This document shows, piece after piece, positions 35,058 through 42,478 of a stretch of 43,358 nucleotides of DNA. The stretch is taken from contig CAZEDU010000032.1 in the NCBI GenBank assembly GCA_964511185.1, positions 1 through 43,358 of the forward strand, given 5' to 3'. Source of the stretch: CAZEDU01 sp964511185. GTDB lineage: Bacteria > Myxococcota > Myxococcia > Myxococcales > Myxococcaceae. The notes under the pieces were generated by a model. That model had not been told where the DNA came from. It searched no databases and saw only the letters and a program-made list of their open reading frames with translations. A program made the position numbers and the translations under genes. The first letter of the stretch is position 1. Each line of letters starts with the position of its first letter.

Positions 35058-35491
35058 GCGTTGCCTCCGTCGATTGCGTGCGACGGACGGTAGGAGCGTT
35101 CGGATCGAGCGGCAAAAATTCAGATGAGAGGATGGTTTTCTTGACGAGGCGCGCGCCACGAGCGCGGAGACAAAAACTTGCTCCGGCAAAGGCACTGAGG
35201 GCGGGCCTTGTCGGGGTCGTGCGTCGGCTGCGCCCGGACCACCGTGCTGTGCTGACTTCGAAGCCACGCGCCGGAGGGCAAACCGGCGACTTTGAAGCAT
35301 CCGACGTTGCCTGCCACGTCCGATGCTTCAAAGTCGGCCTTTTCGGGCACTGCGCGAAGGACGGTCGAGCCGGCAAATGCTCGGTGGGCTGTGCCGCTGC
35401 GTCCACCCACGCGATGGACCCCTTCCTCAGGGCCGGCTGCGCCAATGTCTGAGCACCACGCTTGAATCGCCACGGACGGAGGTGGGCGGCG
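35058..35491. other. Intergenic stretch without a supported gene
   Basis: This 434-base stretch between divergent genes has long readings on both strands, but neither looks like a protein, since their shared segments come from the hairpin at 35287-35336. Apart from that hairpin and the ribosome sites at each end, I see no feature. Confidence 0.6.
35287..35336. repeat. Long inverted repeat, 21-bp arms with an 8-base loop
   Basis: The arms at 35287-35307 and 35316-35336 pair at 20 of 21 positions; the one mismatch is a C opposite C. The loop is TGCCTGCC. On the plus strand the stem is followed by GCCTTTT. The arms contain TTTGAAGCATC and its complement. It may be a strong terminator, a structured RNA or a dispersed palindromic repeat. 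Confidence 0.9.
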
Positions 35492-36313
35492 ATGGCGAGC
35501 GGGGACCTTTCTCAACTCATTGGACGGCAGTACGGCCTCATCACCCGGGCACAGGCGGAGCGGTTCGGCCTGTCTCGAAGCGCGATCGACTGGAAGCTGC
35601 GAAGCGGCGAATGGAAAGCCCTAGGCCACCGCCTCTATGCCGCGCGGGTCGTCCCGGTGACCTGGCACCAGCGCCTGCTCTCCGCCACCCTTCGAGCGGG
35701 TGAAGGGGCTTGTGTCTCGCACGGAGCGGCCGCCGCGCTCTGGGGGATCGAAGACTTCCGGCTCGAAGAGGTGCATCGGCTCGCGAGCACAGAACGCACG
35801 CAGCACTTGCGAATACCTGTCACGTCGGTCCGACAGACGCTCGTCGATCTCGGAGCAATCGAAACGGAAGAGCGCGTCGAGCTCGCGCTCGACTACGCAC
35901 TGCGGCGGGGTTGGGTTTCTCTCGAGCGCGTCCAACGACTTCTCGCAGCGCAACCGCAACGGCCAGGGTCGAGCGTGCTCAGACGAATCCTCGTCCTCCA
36001 CGGCCCGAACGCCACCGAGAGCCCGCTCGAAGTTCGCGGCCTTCGCCTCCTTCGGCGTGCGGGTGCCGCTGCGTCGCGCGGCTCGACTTCGCGTTCCCGG
36101 ATCGCAAACTCGGTGTCGAGCTCGACGGCCGCTCGACCCATGCGCGGCGCGCGGCGTTCGCGTTGGACCACGCGAANNNNNNNNNNNNNNNNNNNNNNNN
36201 NNNNNNNCAAGCACGCACCCGACGAAACGCTGCGCACGCTGCGGAAGACCTTCGCGGAATGGGAGCCTCAGCTCCACCTCTCGCGGTGGAGCGGAAGGCG
36301 GGGCGAAGGCTAG
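35492..36313 (+). pseudogene. Frameshifted AbiEi-like / DUF559-type gene (also interrupted by a gap)
   Basis: The start is ATG 35492 with GGAGGT eight bases upstream. The first 190 residues read well: an N-terminal winged-helix of the AbiEi antitoxin type (LIGRQYGLITRAQAERFGLSRSAIDWKL, WKALGHRLYAA), then GAAAALWGI and TSVRQTLVDLGA. The reading then leaves the family: the conserved DUF559 (Vsr-like nuclease fold) segment RLDFAFPDRKLGVELDGR, about 36078-36130, lies in another frame. The switch occurs near 36058-36075, and about a dozen expected residues seem missing there. The run of 31 N at 36177-36207 follows, and the tail ETLRTLRKTF returns to the first frame. It may be a decayed gene or an assembly error next to a gap. 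The function of full-length relatives is not established. Confidence 0.7.
36177..36207. other. Assembly gap (31 N)
   Basis: Undetermined bases inside the DUF559-type coding region. Confidence 0.98.
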
Positions 36314-36540
36314 GCCTTGGCCTTGTCGTCGGCCTTCTTGGCCGTGGCGTCGTACTTCTTGCGGAAGCGCTCGACGCGGCCCGCGGTGTCGATCAGCTTG
36401 TACTTGCCGGTGAAGAACGGGTGGCAGTTCGAGCAGATTTCGACGTGGAACGAGCCGCGGGTGCTGCGGGTCTCGATGGTGCTGCCGCACGCGCAGACGA
36501 TACGGGCGGGCGGGTAGACGGGGTGCAAATCGGGCTTCAT
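36310..36540 (-). CDS. rpmE: 50S ribosomal protein L31, zinc-binding type
   Basis: A 76-residue protein that starts MKPDLHPVYP, typical for L31. It has the zinc-binding Cys16, Cys18, Cys36 and Cys39 (CAC and CSNC), so it is the zinc-containing C+ form. The core NCHPFFTGKYKLIDTAGRVERFRKKY is close to the consensus. The Lys/Ala-rich C-terminal tail extends about ten residues beyond short L31 proteins. AGAGGT lies eight bases upstream of the ATG. Its stop overlaps that of the broken gene on the opposite strand by four bases. A strong promoter lies about 70 bases upstream. Confidence 0.96.
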   Translation of the reverse strand: MKPDLHPVYPPARIVCACGSTIETRSTRGSFHVEICSNCHPFFTGKYKLIDTAGRVERFRKKYDATAKKADDKAKA

Positions 36541-36611
36541 GACGTTCGACCTCTTTTCGCCTTACCCCGGCTTTGAGGACCGGAGGGCTGGCGCGAGTGG
36601 AAAGACGGGGG

Positions 36612-36640
36612 CTTATAGCGGCGGCACCCGACGAACTCAA
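36612..36640 (-). promoter_or_regulatory. Sigma-70-type promoter of rpmE
   Basis: On the minus strand TTGAGT (36640-36635) is followed by a 17-base spacer and TATAAG (36617-36612). This points at the L31 start at 36540, with a leader of about 65 bases. Confidence 0.7.
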
Positions 36641-36659
36641 GCGGGCGGCCGCGGGTTGA

Positions 36660-37748
36660 TCAGTGGGAGGCCGATCCGGGGGGCTCGAGCCGGTCGACCC
36701 GCGCCTTGAGCCCTGGATCATCCGCCACTTCCGGCCCCAGGGTCATCCACTCGAGGCTGAACGTCCGCCCAACGGCCGTGCCCTTCACCACCTTCTCATG
36801 GCGGGCCCGGCTGGCCGAGATGGACGCGAGCGCCTTCTCGAGCTCCTGCTTGCCGTGGGGGTCCTGCGCCTTGGCCAGCCGCTCCTTCAACGTCTTCTGC
36901 TGGTTCTCCAAGAGCTCGATCATCTGCTGGGCGCGCTTGCGCTCGTCGAGATCGACGAAGGCGCCCTTCCCTTTCCCGCCGAGCTGGAGCTTGGCCACCT
37001 GCCGCCCGCGCTCTCCGCTGGGCAGCACGTGGTTGCCTTCGGAGCGCTGCGCGGTGCCGACGCCGCGGCCTTCGTGCGACTGCAGAATGAAGTCGACCGC
37101 GTCCTTCGCCTGGGTCGAGAGCTGGAGCGCGTCGGCGTAGGGCACCGCCGCGAGCACGACGACCACGGCGACCTTCCCTTTGAGTTTGCGCGCCTCCGCG
37201 AGCACGCGCTCGACCACCGGCTGACCTGCCACCCCGGGCCAGCCGCTCGGGCCGGGAGGCGAGACGCCGATCACGCCGACCTTGGTGCCCGACAGCTCGG
37301 CCACCGCGGCGCCCGGAAACAGCGGCTTTCCGTCGGCACCGACGAGGTTGGCCGACAGGAGCCGGACCTTCGCCTGGCCCGCCTGCTCTCGCAGCACGTC
37401 GACCGGCAACCCCTGATCTCGAGCGCCGACGGCCATCGCGAAGGTGCCGAGCTCGCCCATGGCCTCCAAGATGAACCGCGCGCGCTCCTGCGACGGCGCG
37501 TCGTCCTGGCCCGCGGCGCGGAACAGCGTGTTGCCAGCGTCGAGGACCAGCACCGGCCCGGACGCGCGCGCCTGCTCGATGACCGTCTTTCTCCTGGCCA
37601 GACCGCCCGACGGCGCATGCCGGCAACCGCACGTGGCGATCTCACCCGCGTTGTCTCCAGTGAAGAGGAGCGTCAGCGGCTTGTCGGAAGCCAGCGCGCC
37701 GCCGCCGCTCAACAGGAGCAGCACCGCGGCGCGGGACAGCTGTGTCAC
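36660..37748 (-). CDS. Exported metallophosphatase-like protein (UshA/5'-nucleotidase superfamily)
   Basis: A 362-residue protein with a signal peptide (VLLLLSGGGALAS). The N-terminal domain resembles the calcineurin-like fold of bacterial nucleotidases: LTLLFTGDNAGEIATCGCRHAPSGGLARRKTVI, VLVLDAGNTLF, LSANLVGADG, VIGVSPPG. The usual metal-binding Asp-His is changed to Asp-Asn (GDN), and the site CGCR is typical of a delta-proteobacterial subgroup. The C-terminal third is a charged coiled-coil (KRAQQMIELLENQQKTLKERLAKA) rather than the usual nucleotidase C-domain. It starts with GTG overlapping the TolA-binding-like gene's stop by four bases, so the two are coupled. The substrate is unknown. 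Confidence 0.8.
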   Translation of the reverse strand: MTQLSRAAVLLLLSGGGALASDKPLTLLFTGDNAGEIATCGCRHAPSGGLARRKTVIEQARASGPVLVLDAGNTLFRAAGQDDAPSQERARFILEAMGELGTFAMAVGARDQGLPVDVLREQAGQAKVRLLSANLVGADGKPLFPGAAVAELSGTKVGVIGVSPPGPSGWPGVAGQPVVERVLAEARKLKGKVAVVVVLAAVPYADALQLSTQAKDAVDFILQSHEGRGVGTAQRSEGNHVLPSGERGRQVAKLQLGGKGKGAFVDLDERKRAQQMIELLENQQKTLKERLAKAQDPHGKQELEKALASISASRARHEKVVKGTAVGRTFSLEWMTLGPEVADDPGLKARVDRLEPPGSASH

Positions 37749-38587
37749 GGCGCGCCCTTCTTCTTGGGGGCGGGCGCCGGTACCTTGCGCTTGTCCTTGT
37801 CGAGCTCGACCAGGCGCGTCTTGGCCTGCCGGGCGGCGTCGGACTTCGGGTACTGCTTGCTCAGCTCTTCCAGCGCCAGCCGCGACTCATCGAGCATCTT
37901 GAGCTTCTTGAAGCAGTCGGCCGAGCGCAGATAGGCGACGGGCGCGGCCTTGGTCTTGGGGTGCTCTTGAATCACCTTGCCGTACTCGAACAGCGCCTCG
38001 CGGCACTTGTCTTCGCCGAAGTAGGTCTCGCCCAGACCGAAGTGCGCCTCGCCGATCAGCGCGTCCTTGGGCCACTTCTTCATGAACTCGGCGTAGAGCT
38101 GGCGGGCGACCGCGATCTCGCCGCCCTTCGCCTTGCCGTCGGCGAGCAGCAAGAACTCCCGTTTGTCTTCGGGCCGCTTGAGCTCCTCCGCCTTCCGCTT
38201 GGCGTCGGCCTCGCGCGCGCCGTCGCCGCCCTTCGCGGTCGCGACCGCGCTCTCGCTCGCCTGGAGCTTGGTCTCCAGCTCGTTGATCTTGTGCAGGTAC
38301 GTCTCCACCTGTCCGCGCAGCTGCGCGAGGTCTTCCACCGTTCGCTGCAGCTGCACACCGATGTCGGCGTCGGTGCTGCGCGAGGCCTTGTCGAGCCCGT
38401 CGAGCGCCTTCTCGACCTCGGCGATCTTCTCGTCGACCTTCGGCACGGTCGAGTCGAGCTTGTGCTGGAGCTGGGCGTTGCGTTGGGAGAGCTCGTCGAC
38501 CTTCGCCTCGAGCGCCTTGCCGCGTTCGGCCGGGTAGAAGCAGCCCACGAAAAAGAACAGTCCTGCCGCGAACAAAGACGTGCGCAT
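37745..38587 (-). CDS. CpoB/YbgF-like TPR lipoprotein
   Basis: A 280-residue protein. The signal peptide ends in FFVGC (Cys16), so it is a lipoprotein. A coiled-coil follows at about 25-115 (ALEAKVDELSQRNAQLQHKLDS, VETYLHKINELETKLQ), then TPR units at about 140-265 (GEAHFGLGETYFGEDKCREALFEYGKVIQEHP, AYLRSADCFKKLKMLDESRLALEEL). This is the plan of CpoB/YbgF, which works with Tol-Pal and peptidoglycan synthesis at division. No tol genes are adjacent, so the specific role is inference. It ends in a Lys/Pro-rich tail. It is the first gene of a pair with the metallophosphatase and is divergent from the kinase gene, with 59 bases between starts. Confidence 0.85.
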   Translation of the reverse strand: MRTSLFAAGLFFFVGCFYPAERGKALEAKVDELSQRNAQLQHKLDSTVPKVDEKIAEVEKALDGLDKASRSTDADIGVQLQRTVEDLAQLRGQVETYLHKINELETKLQASESAVATAKGGDGAREADAKRKAEELKRPEDKREFLLLADGKAKGGEIAVARQLYAEFMKKWPKDALIGEAHFGLGETYFGEDKCREALFEYGKVIQEHPKTKAAPVAYLRSADCFKKLKMLDESRLALEELSKQYPKSDAARQAKTRLVELDKDKRKVPAPAPKKKGAP

Positions 38588-38646
38588 GGGCAGAGAACAT
38601 ACCCGCTTTTCGCCCGAGCGAGCGCGCGCACTACACTCCCCAAGCG

Positions 38647-40077
38647 TTGAAGCGCTTCGGTCCCTACCAGCTCTTGCGCCGAATGGGAGTGGGCGCCACC
38701 GCCGAGGTGTTCTTGGCGGCGGGCCCCAACCCGCGCGGCGCCGAGCTGTTGGCGCTGAAGATCATCCTCCGCCACCTGGCGAGCGAGCCCGCGCGGCGGG
38801 AAGGCGTGCTCCGGGAGGCCCGGGTGCTCGCGCAGCTGTCGCACCCGAACGTGGTCGAGGTGTACGAGGTCGGCGAGCACGAAGAGCGGCCCTTCATCGC
38901 GATGGAGTTCATCGACGGCTGGCCGGTGAGCGCGCTGCTCAAGAAGACCCAAGCCGCGGGCGAGCGGTGGCGCGCGGAGGACGCGTGCGCGGTGGTGCAG
39001 CAGGCGGCGCAGGGGCTCCACTACGCGCACCAGGCGCGGGGCCCCGACGGTCGGCTGCTCGGGGTGCTGCACCGGGACATCTCGCCGCAGAACCTCATCG
39101 TCTCGCAGGCCGGCGTGGTGAAGCTGGTCGACTTCGGGCTGGCGCGCATGAACGACGCGGCGACGGTGACGCCCCAGTCGGGCGTGAAGGGGAAGCTCCC
39201 GTACCTCGCGCCCGAGCAGCTCAAGTCCGAGCCGATCGACGCGCAGGCCGACGTGTTCGCGCTCGGCGCGGTGCTGTGGGAGCTGGTCTTGGGCGAGCGG
39301 CTGCACCCAGGCAACACCGAGGCGGAGATCTTCCAACAGGCGCTCTTTCTGCCGCCGCCGACGCCGCGCGCCGTCGACCCCACGCTGTCCGATCGGCTGG
39401 CCGAGGTGCTCGAGCGCGCCACCGCGCGGGAGCGCTTGCGCCGGTACGCGAACGCGGCGGAGCTGGCGTCGGCGCTGAAGCCCTGGGTGACGCCAGACCA
39501 CGAAGCGAGGCTGGCCGAGCTGGTGCGCGCGCACTTCGCGCCGTTGCCCAAGACGGCGCGCGAGGCCGCCGAGCCCGACGAGCCGCCGGCGCCGCCTCCC
39601 GAGCGCGCGGCGCGGACCGATCCGCAAGCGCCGGTGGTCGAAGCGCCTCGGCGCCGAAGGACCCGGACGCCTCGCGCGCCGGAGCGCTCCCGCCGAACCG
39701 CGTGGCGGGTGCCGCGGTGGGCGTGGGGGGTGCTCGGGCTCGTCGCGCTGGCGGGCGCCGTGCTGTTCGGAGGTGATTTGCGCCGAGGCGACGTGGAGCG
39801 CGCTTCTCCTGCTCCCGCCGCGACGCTGCCGGTCGACCCCACGCAGATCGAGCCGGTGCGCCGGCCCAAGCGGGCGCGCGGGAAGCTCATCGTCCGCAGC
39901 AACGCCGCCGCTTGGGTGAAGGACCGCGGGCGCGTGCTGGGGATGACGCCGCTCACGCAGACCTTGGCCGCCGGCACGCATCGCTTCACCGTGGAGTCCG
40001 CGGACGGCTCGAAGCGCGTCGAGCTGGAGGTCGTCGTTCCCGCGGGCGGCCAGGTGGAGCGGGACGTGACTTTCTAG
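38647..40077 (+). CDS. Membrane Ser/Thr protein kinase with a C-terminal PEGA-like domain
   Basis: A Hanks-type kinase of 476 residues: Gly-rich loop MGVGATAEVF, catalytic Lys38 in LALKII, HRDISPQN with Asp144, DFGLAR (Asp162) and the LPYLAPEQ activation segment. A Pro/Arg-rich juxtamembrane region (about 300-355) leads to one membrane helix (about 357-375, WGVLGLVALAGAVLFGG). The extracellular part is a PEGA-like domain (GKLIVRSNAAAWVKDRGRVLGMTPLTQTL). Its start is TTG at 38647, chosen because it places MKRFGPYQLL in the usual position; no good ribosome site is seen. Such kinases are numerous in myxobacteria. The substrate is unknown. Confidence 0.93.
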   Translation: MKRFGPYQLLRRMGVGATAEVFLAAGPNPRGAELLALKIILRHLASEPARREGVLREARVLAQLSHPNVVEVYEVGEHEERPFIAMEFIDGWPVSALLKKTQAAGERWRAEDACAVVQQAAQGLHYAHQARGPDGRLLGVLHRDISPQNLIVSQAGVVKLVDFGLARMNDAATVTPQSGVKGKLPYLAPEQLKSEPIDAQADVFALGAVLWELVLGERLHPGNTEAEIFQQALFLPPPTPRAVDPTLSDRLAEVLERATARERLRRYANAAELASALKPWVTPDHEARLAELVRAHFAPLPKTAREAAEPDEPPAPPPERAARTDPQAPVVEAPRRRRTRTPRAPERSRRTAWRVPRWAWGVLGLVALAGAVLFGGDLRRGDVERASPAPAATLPVDPTQIEPVRRPKRARGKLIVRSNAAAWVKDRGRVLGMTPLTQTLAAGTHRFTVESADGSKRVELEVVVPAGGQVERDVTF

Positions 40078-40095
40078 GCCGTCCCGCACGGCTTT
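40078..40095 (+). terminator. Weak hairpin after the kinase gene
   Basis: GCCGT and ACGGC (40078-40082, 40088-40092) form a 5-bp stem followed by TTT, directly after the kinase stop codon. The stem and the T-run are short, so it may be only partly effective. Confidence 0.3.
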
Positions 40096-40131
40096 GGCAG
40101 ACCCCGTTGCTCGCGTTCGGCGCCCGAGCTG

Positions 40132-41376
40132 CTACCTCCGGTACCCCAAGCGCTTGAGCGCAGCCTCACACGCCTTCATCAGCCGCTCGTTGTTCAGGAA
40201 AAAGCTCGCGGGCCGCGCGCGGTTCTCCTTCAGCGCGGCCAAGGCGCGTCGGTACTCCGCGGCGGCGTCCGCGCGCGCGCCTTGCTGCTCGAGCAGCATG
40301 CCGAGCAGGTAGCGCGCCTGCGCGAAGTGGGGGTCGAGGTAGAGGCAGCGTCGAAGGCCGGTCTCGGTCTGAGCGTCGGCGACGCCGGCGGCGGCCCACT
40401 CGAGCACGGTCGCGAACAAGGCAGACGCCTCTTCCCCCGGCTCGGGCTCTGTCGGTTGGACTTCGGCCTTGGGGGCCGCGGGCGGCGGCGCGACGACCTT
40501 GGGCGGCGCGGGGGGACGTGGCCTGGGGCTCGGGGGCAAGGCAGGCGATGGACGCGGATCGCTCCCCGGCCGGCGCACGTAGAAGAACGCCTGATCGAAG
40601 CGGACCTTCTTGAGCCGCGGGCGCGGGCGCAAGATCGGCTCGGCGACCGACAACACCAGCGTCCCGCCGTCGGCGAGCCGCTCGCCGAACGCGTCCACCA
40701 CGCGCTCGCACGCGTCCTCGGTGAAGTAGATGAGCACGTTGCGGCAGAAGATGACGTCGAACCCTTTGCCCTCGGGGGTGAACGGGTACGGCAGGTCCAT
40801 CAAGTTATGGCGGACGAACGTCGCCTTGGCCTTGAGCTCGGGCTTGAGCGAATGGTGCGCGTCCTTTTGCTCGAAGTACTGCCGGCACAGCGCCGCCGGC
40901 ACCCGGCGCACCAGGTCGGCGTGAAAGCGAAGCGACATCGCCTCCTTCAACGCGGCCGCGGAGATGTCGGTGCCAAGCACGGTGCTGTCGGGGTGCGCGC
41001 CGGCCTCGCGCAGCAAGATGAGCAGCGTCGCCACCTCTTCGCCGGTCGCGCAGCCGGCGCTCCACAGGCGCAGCGGCCGCCGCTCCCGCTCGACCAGCGG
41101 CCGAAGCACGTGGCGGAAGAACGCGTCGAGCTGCACCTCGTCGCGGAACAGGTCGGTCTTGTGGACGCAGACCGACGACATCAGCTCGGCCAGCGCGATG
41201 GTGCCGGCGGGCGATTGCAGGAAGGCCAGGTGCTCTTCTTCGCTGCGCCCCTCGAGCTGCCGATACAGCGCGGTCTGCAGGCGCTGAAGTTGCTGCGGGC
41301 TCAGCGAAGTACCGGTGCGCTGCGCCACGTACGCGCAGATGGGCGACAGCTCGCCGGGTTGCGCCAGGCCGCGCAT
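40132..41376 (-). CDS. cheR: CheR-type chemoreceptor methyltransferase with C-terminal TPR
   Basis: A 414-residue protein. The N-terminal helical domain (1-85) is followed by the SAM-dependent methyltransferase: LWSAGCATGEE, VLGTDISAAAL, then FDVIFCRNVLIYF. This methylates glutamates on chemoreceptors. A Pro/Ala-rich linker (about 275-310) leads to TPR-like helices (TGLRRCLYLDPHFAQARYLLGMLLEQQG). CheR-TPR proteins occur in Frz (FrzF) and Wsp (WspC) systems, where the TPR part helps bind or limit the methyltransferase. It is the third gene of the operon, 21 bases after cheB. Confidence 0.93.
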   Translation of the reverse strand: MRGLAQPGELSPICAYVAQRTGTSLSPQQLQRLQTALYRQLEGRSEEEHLAFLQSPAGTIALAELMSSVCVHKTDLFRDEVQLDAFFRHVLRPLVERERRPLRLWSAGCATGEEVATLLILLREAGAHPDSTVLGTDISAAALKEAMSLRFHADLVRRVPAALCRQYFEQKDAHHSLKPELKAKATFVRHNLMDLPYPFTPEGKGFDVIFCRNVLIYFTEDACERVVDAFGERLADGGTLVLSVAEPILRPRPRLKKVRFDQAFFYVRRPGSDPRPSPALPPSPRPRPPAPPKVVAPPPAAPKAEVQPTEPEPGEEASALFATVLEWAAAGVADAQTETGLRRCLYLDPHFAQARYLLGMLLEQQGARADAAAEYRRALAALKENRARPASFFLNNERLMKACEAALKRLGYRR

Positions 41377-41397
41377 CGGTCTTGCCCCCAGCGCCGG

Positions 41398-42465
41398 CTA
41401 GGCGACGGGCTCCCCGCGGGCCAGGCGCAAGAGCACCACGGACAGCTCGTCGCCGTGCACCACCTTGTCGACGACGTTCTTCGCGATCGCGGCGCCCGGC
41501 ATTCCGAAGACGACCGACGAGTCGCGGTTCTGCGCGATGGTGCGGCCGCCGGCGGCGTTGATCGCCGCGATGCCGTCCGCCCCGTCGGAGCCCATGCCGG
41601 TGAGGATCAGGCCGACCGTGCGCCGGCCGTACGTCTTCGCCGCCGACTCGAGCAGGGTGGTGCCGGACGGGATGTGGCCGTCGCGCGGCTCGCCCGACTT
41701 GAGCTGCACCCGGCCGCGCGAGGGGATCAGCATGTGCTGGTTGGGCGGCGCGATGAGCACCTCGCCGGGCACCAGCGGATCGCCGTCTTTCGCCACGCGC
41801 ACCTTGAGCTTGCTGCTCGAGCCGAGCCAGCCCGCGAGCGAGTCGGCGAACGCGGCGTTGATGTGCTGCACGATGACGATCGGCGTGGGGAAATCACCGG
41901 GCAGCTCGGAGAGCATCTTGTGCAGCACCTGCGGCCCGCCGGTCGAGGCGGCGATGGCCACCAGCCCGATCGGCGAGTTGGAGAACGCCGCCACGTCGGC
42001 GGCGCTGGAGACGGCCGGCGCGGGACGGGCGGCGGCCTTCTTCACCGTCGCGCGCAGGTGGCGAATCACCTTCACCGACGAGAGCAGCTTCACCTCGCGC
42101 GCCAAGTTCCACGCCTCGGGCCCGGCGTCGATGGCCGGCTTGACCTGCAGCGCCAACGCGCCGAGCTCGAGCGCGCGGCAGGTGAGCTCGGGCGCCTGGT
42201 TCCGCGGGTCGGCGGTGAGCACCAGAATCGGCGTCGGCGACTCGGCCATGATGTGCTCGACCGCGGTGAGCCCGTCCATCACCGGCATGTCGACGTCCAT
42301 GGTGATGACGTTGGGCCGAAGCTCCGCGGTGCGCTTGACCGCCTCCTGGCCGTCGGCGCAGGTGGCGATGATCTCCAGCTCGGGATCCTTGGTGAGCGCG
42401 TCCGAGATCAGCTGACGGCAAATCGGCGAGTCGTCGACGACCAGCACTCCGACTTTCTTGCCCAT
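41398..42465 (-). CDS. cheB: CheB chemoreceptor methylesterase with receiver domain
   Basis: A 355-residue protein. The receiver (1-120) has Asp11-Asp12 and phospho-accepting Asp57 in ITMDVDMP. A linker precedes the CheB methylesterase domain, which holds the catalytic triad region IAASTGGPQ (Ser), VQHIN (His) and GMGSDGADG (Asp). It removes methyl groups (and deamidates) on chemoreceptors when phosphorylated by the CheA partner. Spacing is 13 bases after the cheA hybrid and 21 bases before cheR. Gene order cheA(receiver)-cheB-cheR matches frzE-frzG-frzF of M. xanthus. Assignment as Frz itself would need the missing upstream genes. Confidence 0.94.
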   Translation of the reverse strand: MGKKVGVLVVDDSPICRQLISDALTKDPELEIIATCADGQEAVKRTAELRPNVITMDVDMPVMDGLTAVEHIMAESPTPILVLTADPRNQAPELTCRALELGALALQVKPAIDAGPEAWNLAREVKLLSSVKVIRHLRATVKKAAARPAPAVSSAADVAAFSNSPIGLVAIAASTGGPQVLHKMLSELPGDFPTPIVIVQHINAAFADSLAGWLGSSSKLKVRVAKDGDPLVPGEVLIAPPNQHMLIPSRGRVQLKSGEPRDGHIPSGTTLLESAAKTYGRRTVGLILTGMGSDGADGIAAINAAGGRTIAQNRDSSVVFGMPGAAIAKNVVDKVVHGDELSVVLLRLARGEPVA

Positions 42466-42478
42466 ATGCGCTGGCAGC

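Noticed and set aside
35078..35452. Plus-strand open frame of 124 codons in the non-coding stretch, and a counterpart on the minus strand
   Set aside because: Both frames run through the palindrome, and the products look alike only because the palindrome reads the same on both strands. There is no ribosome site or family resemblance.
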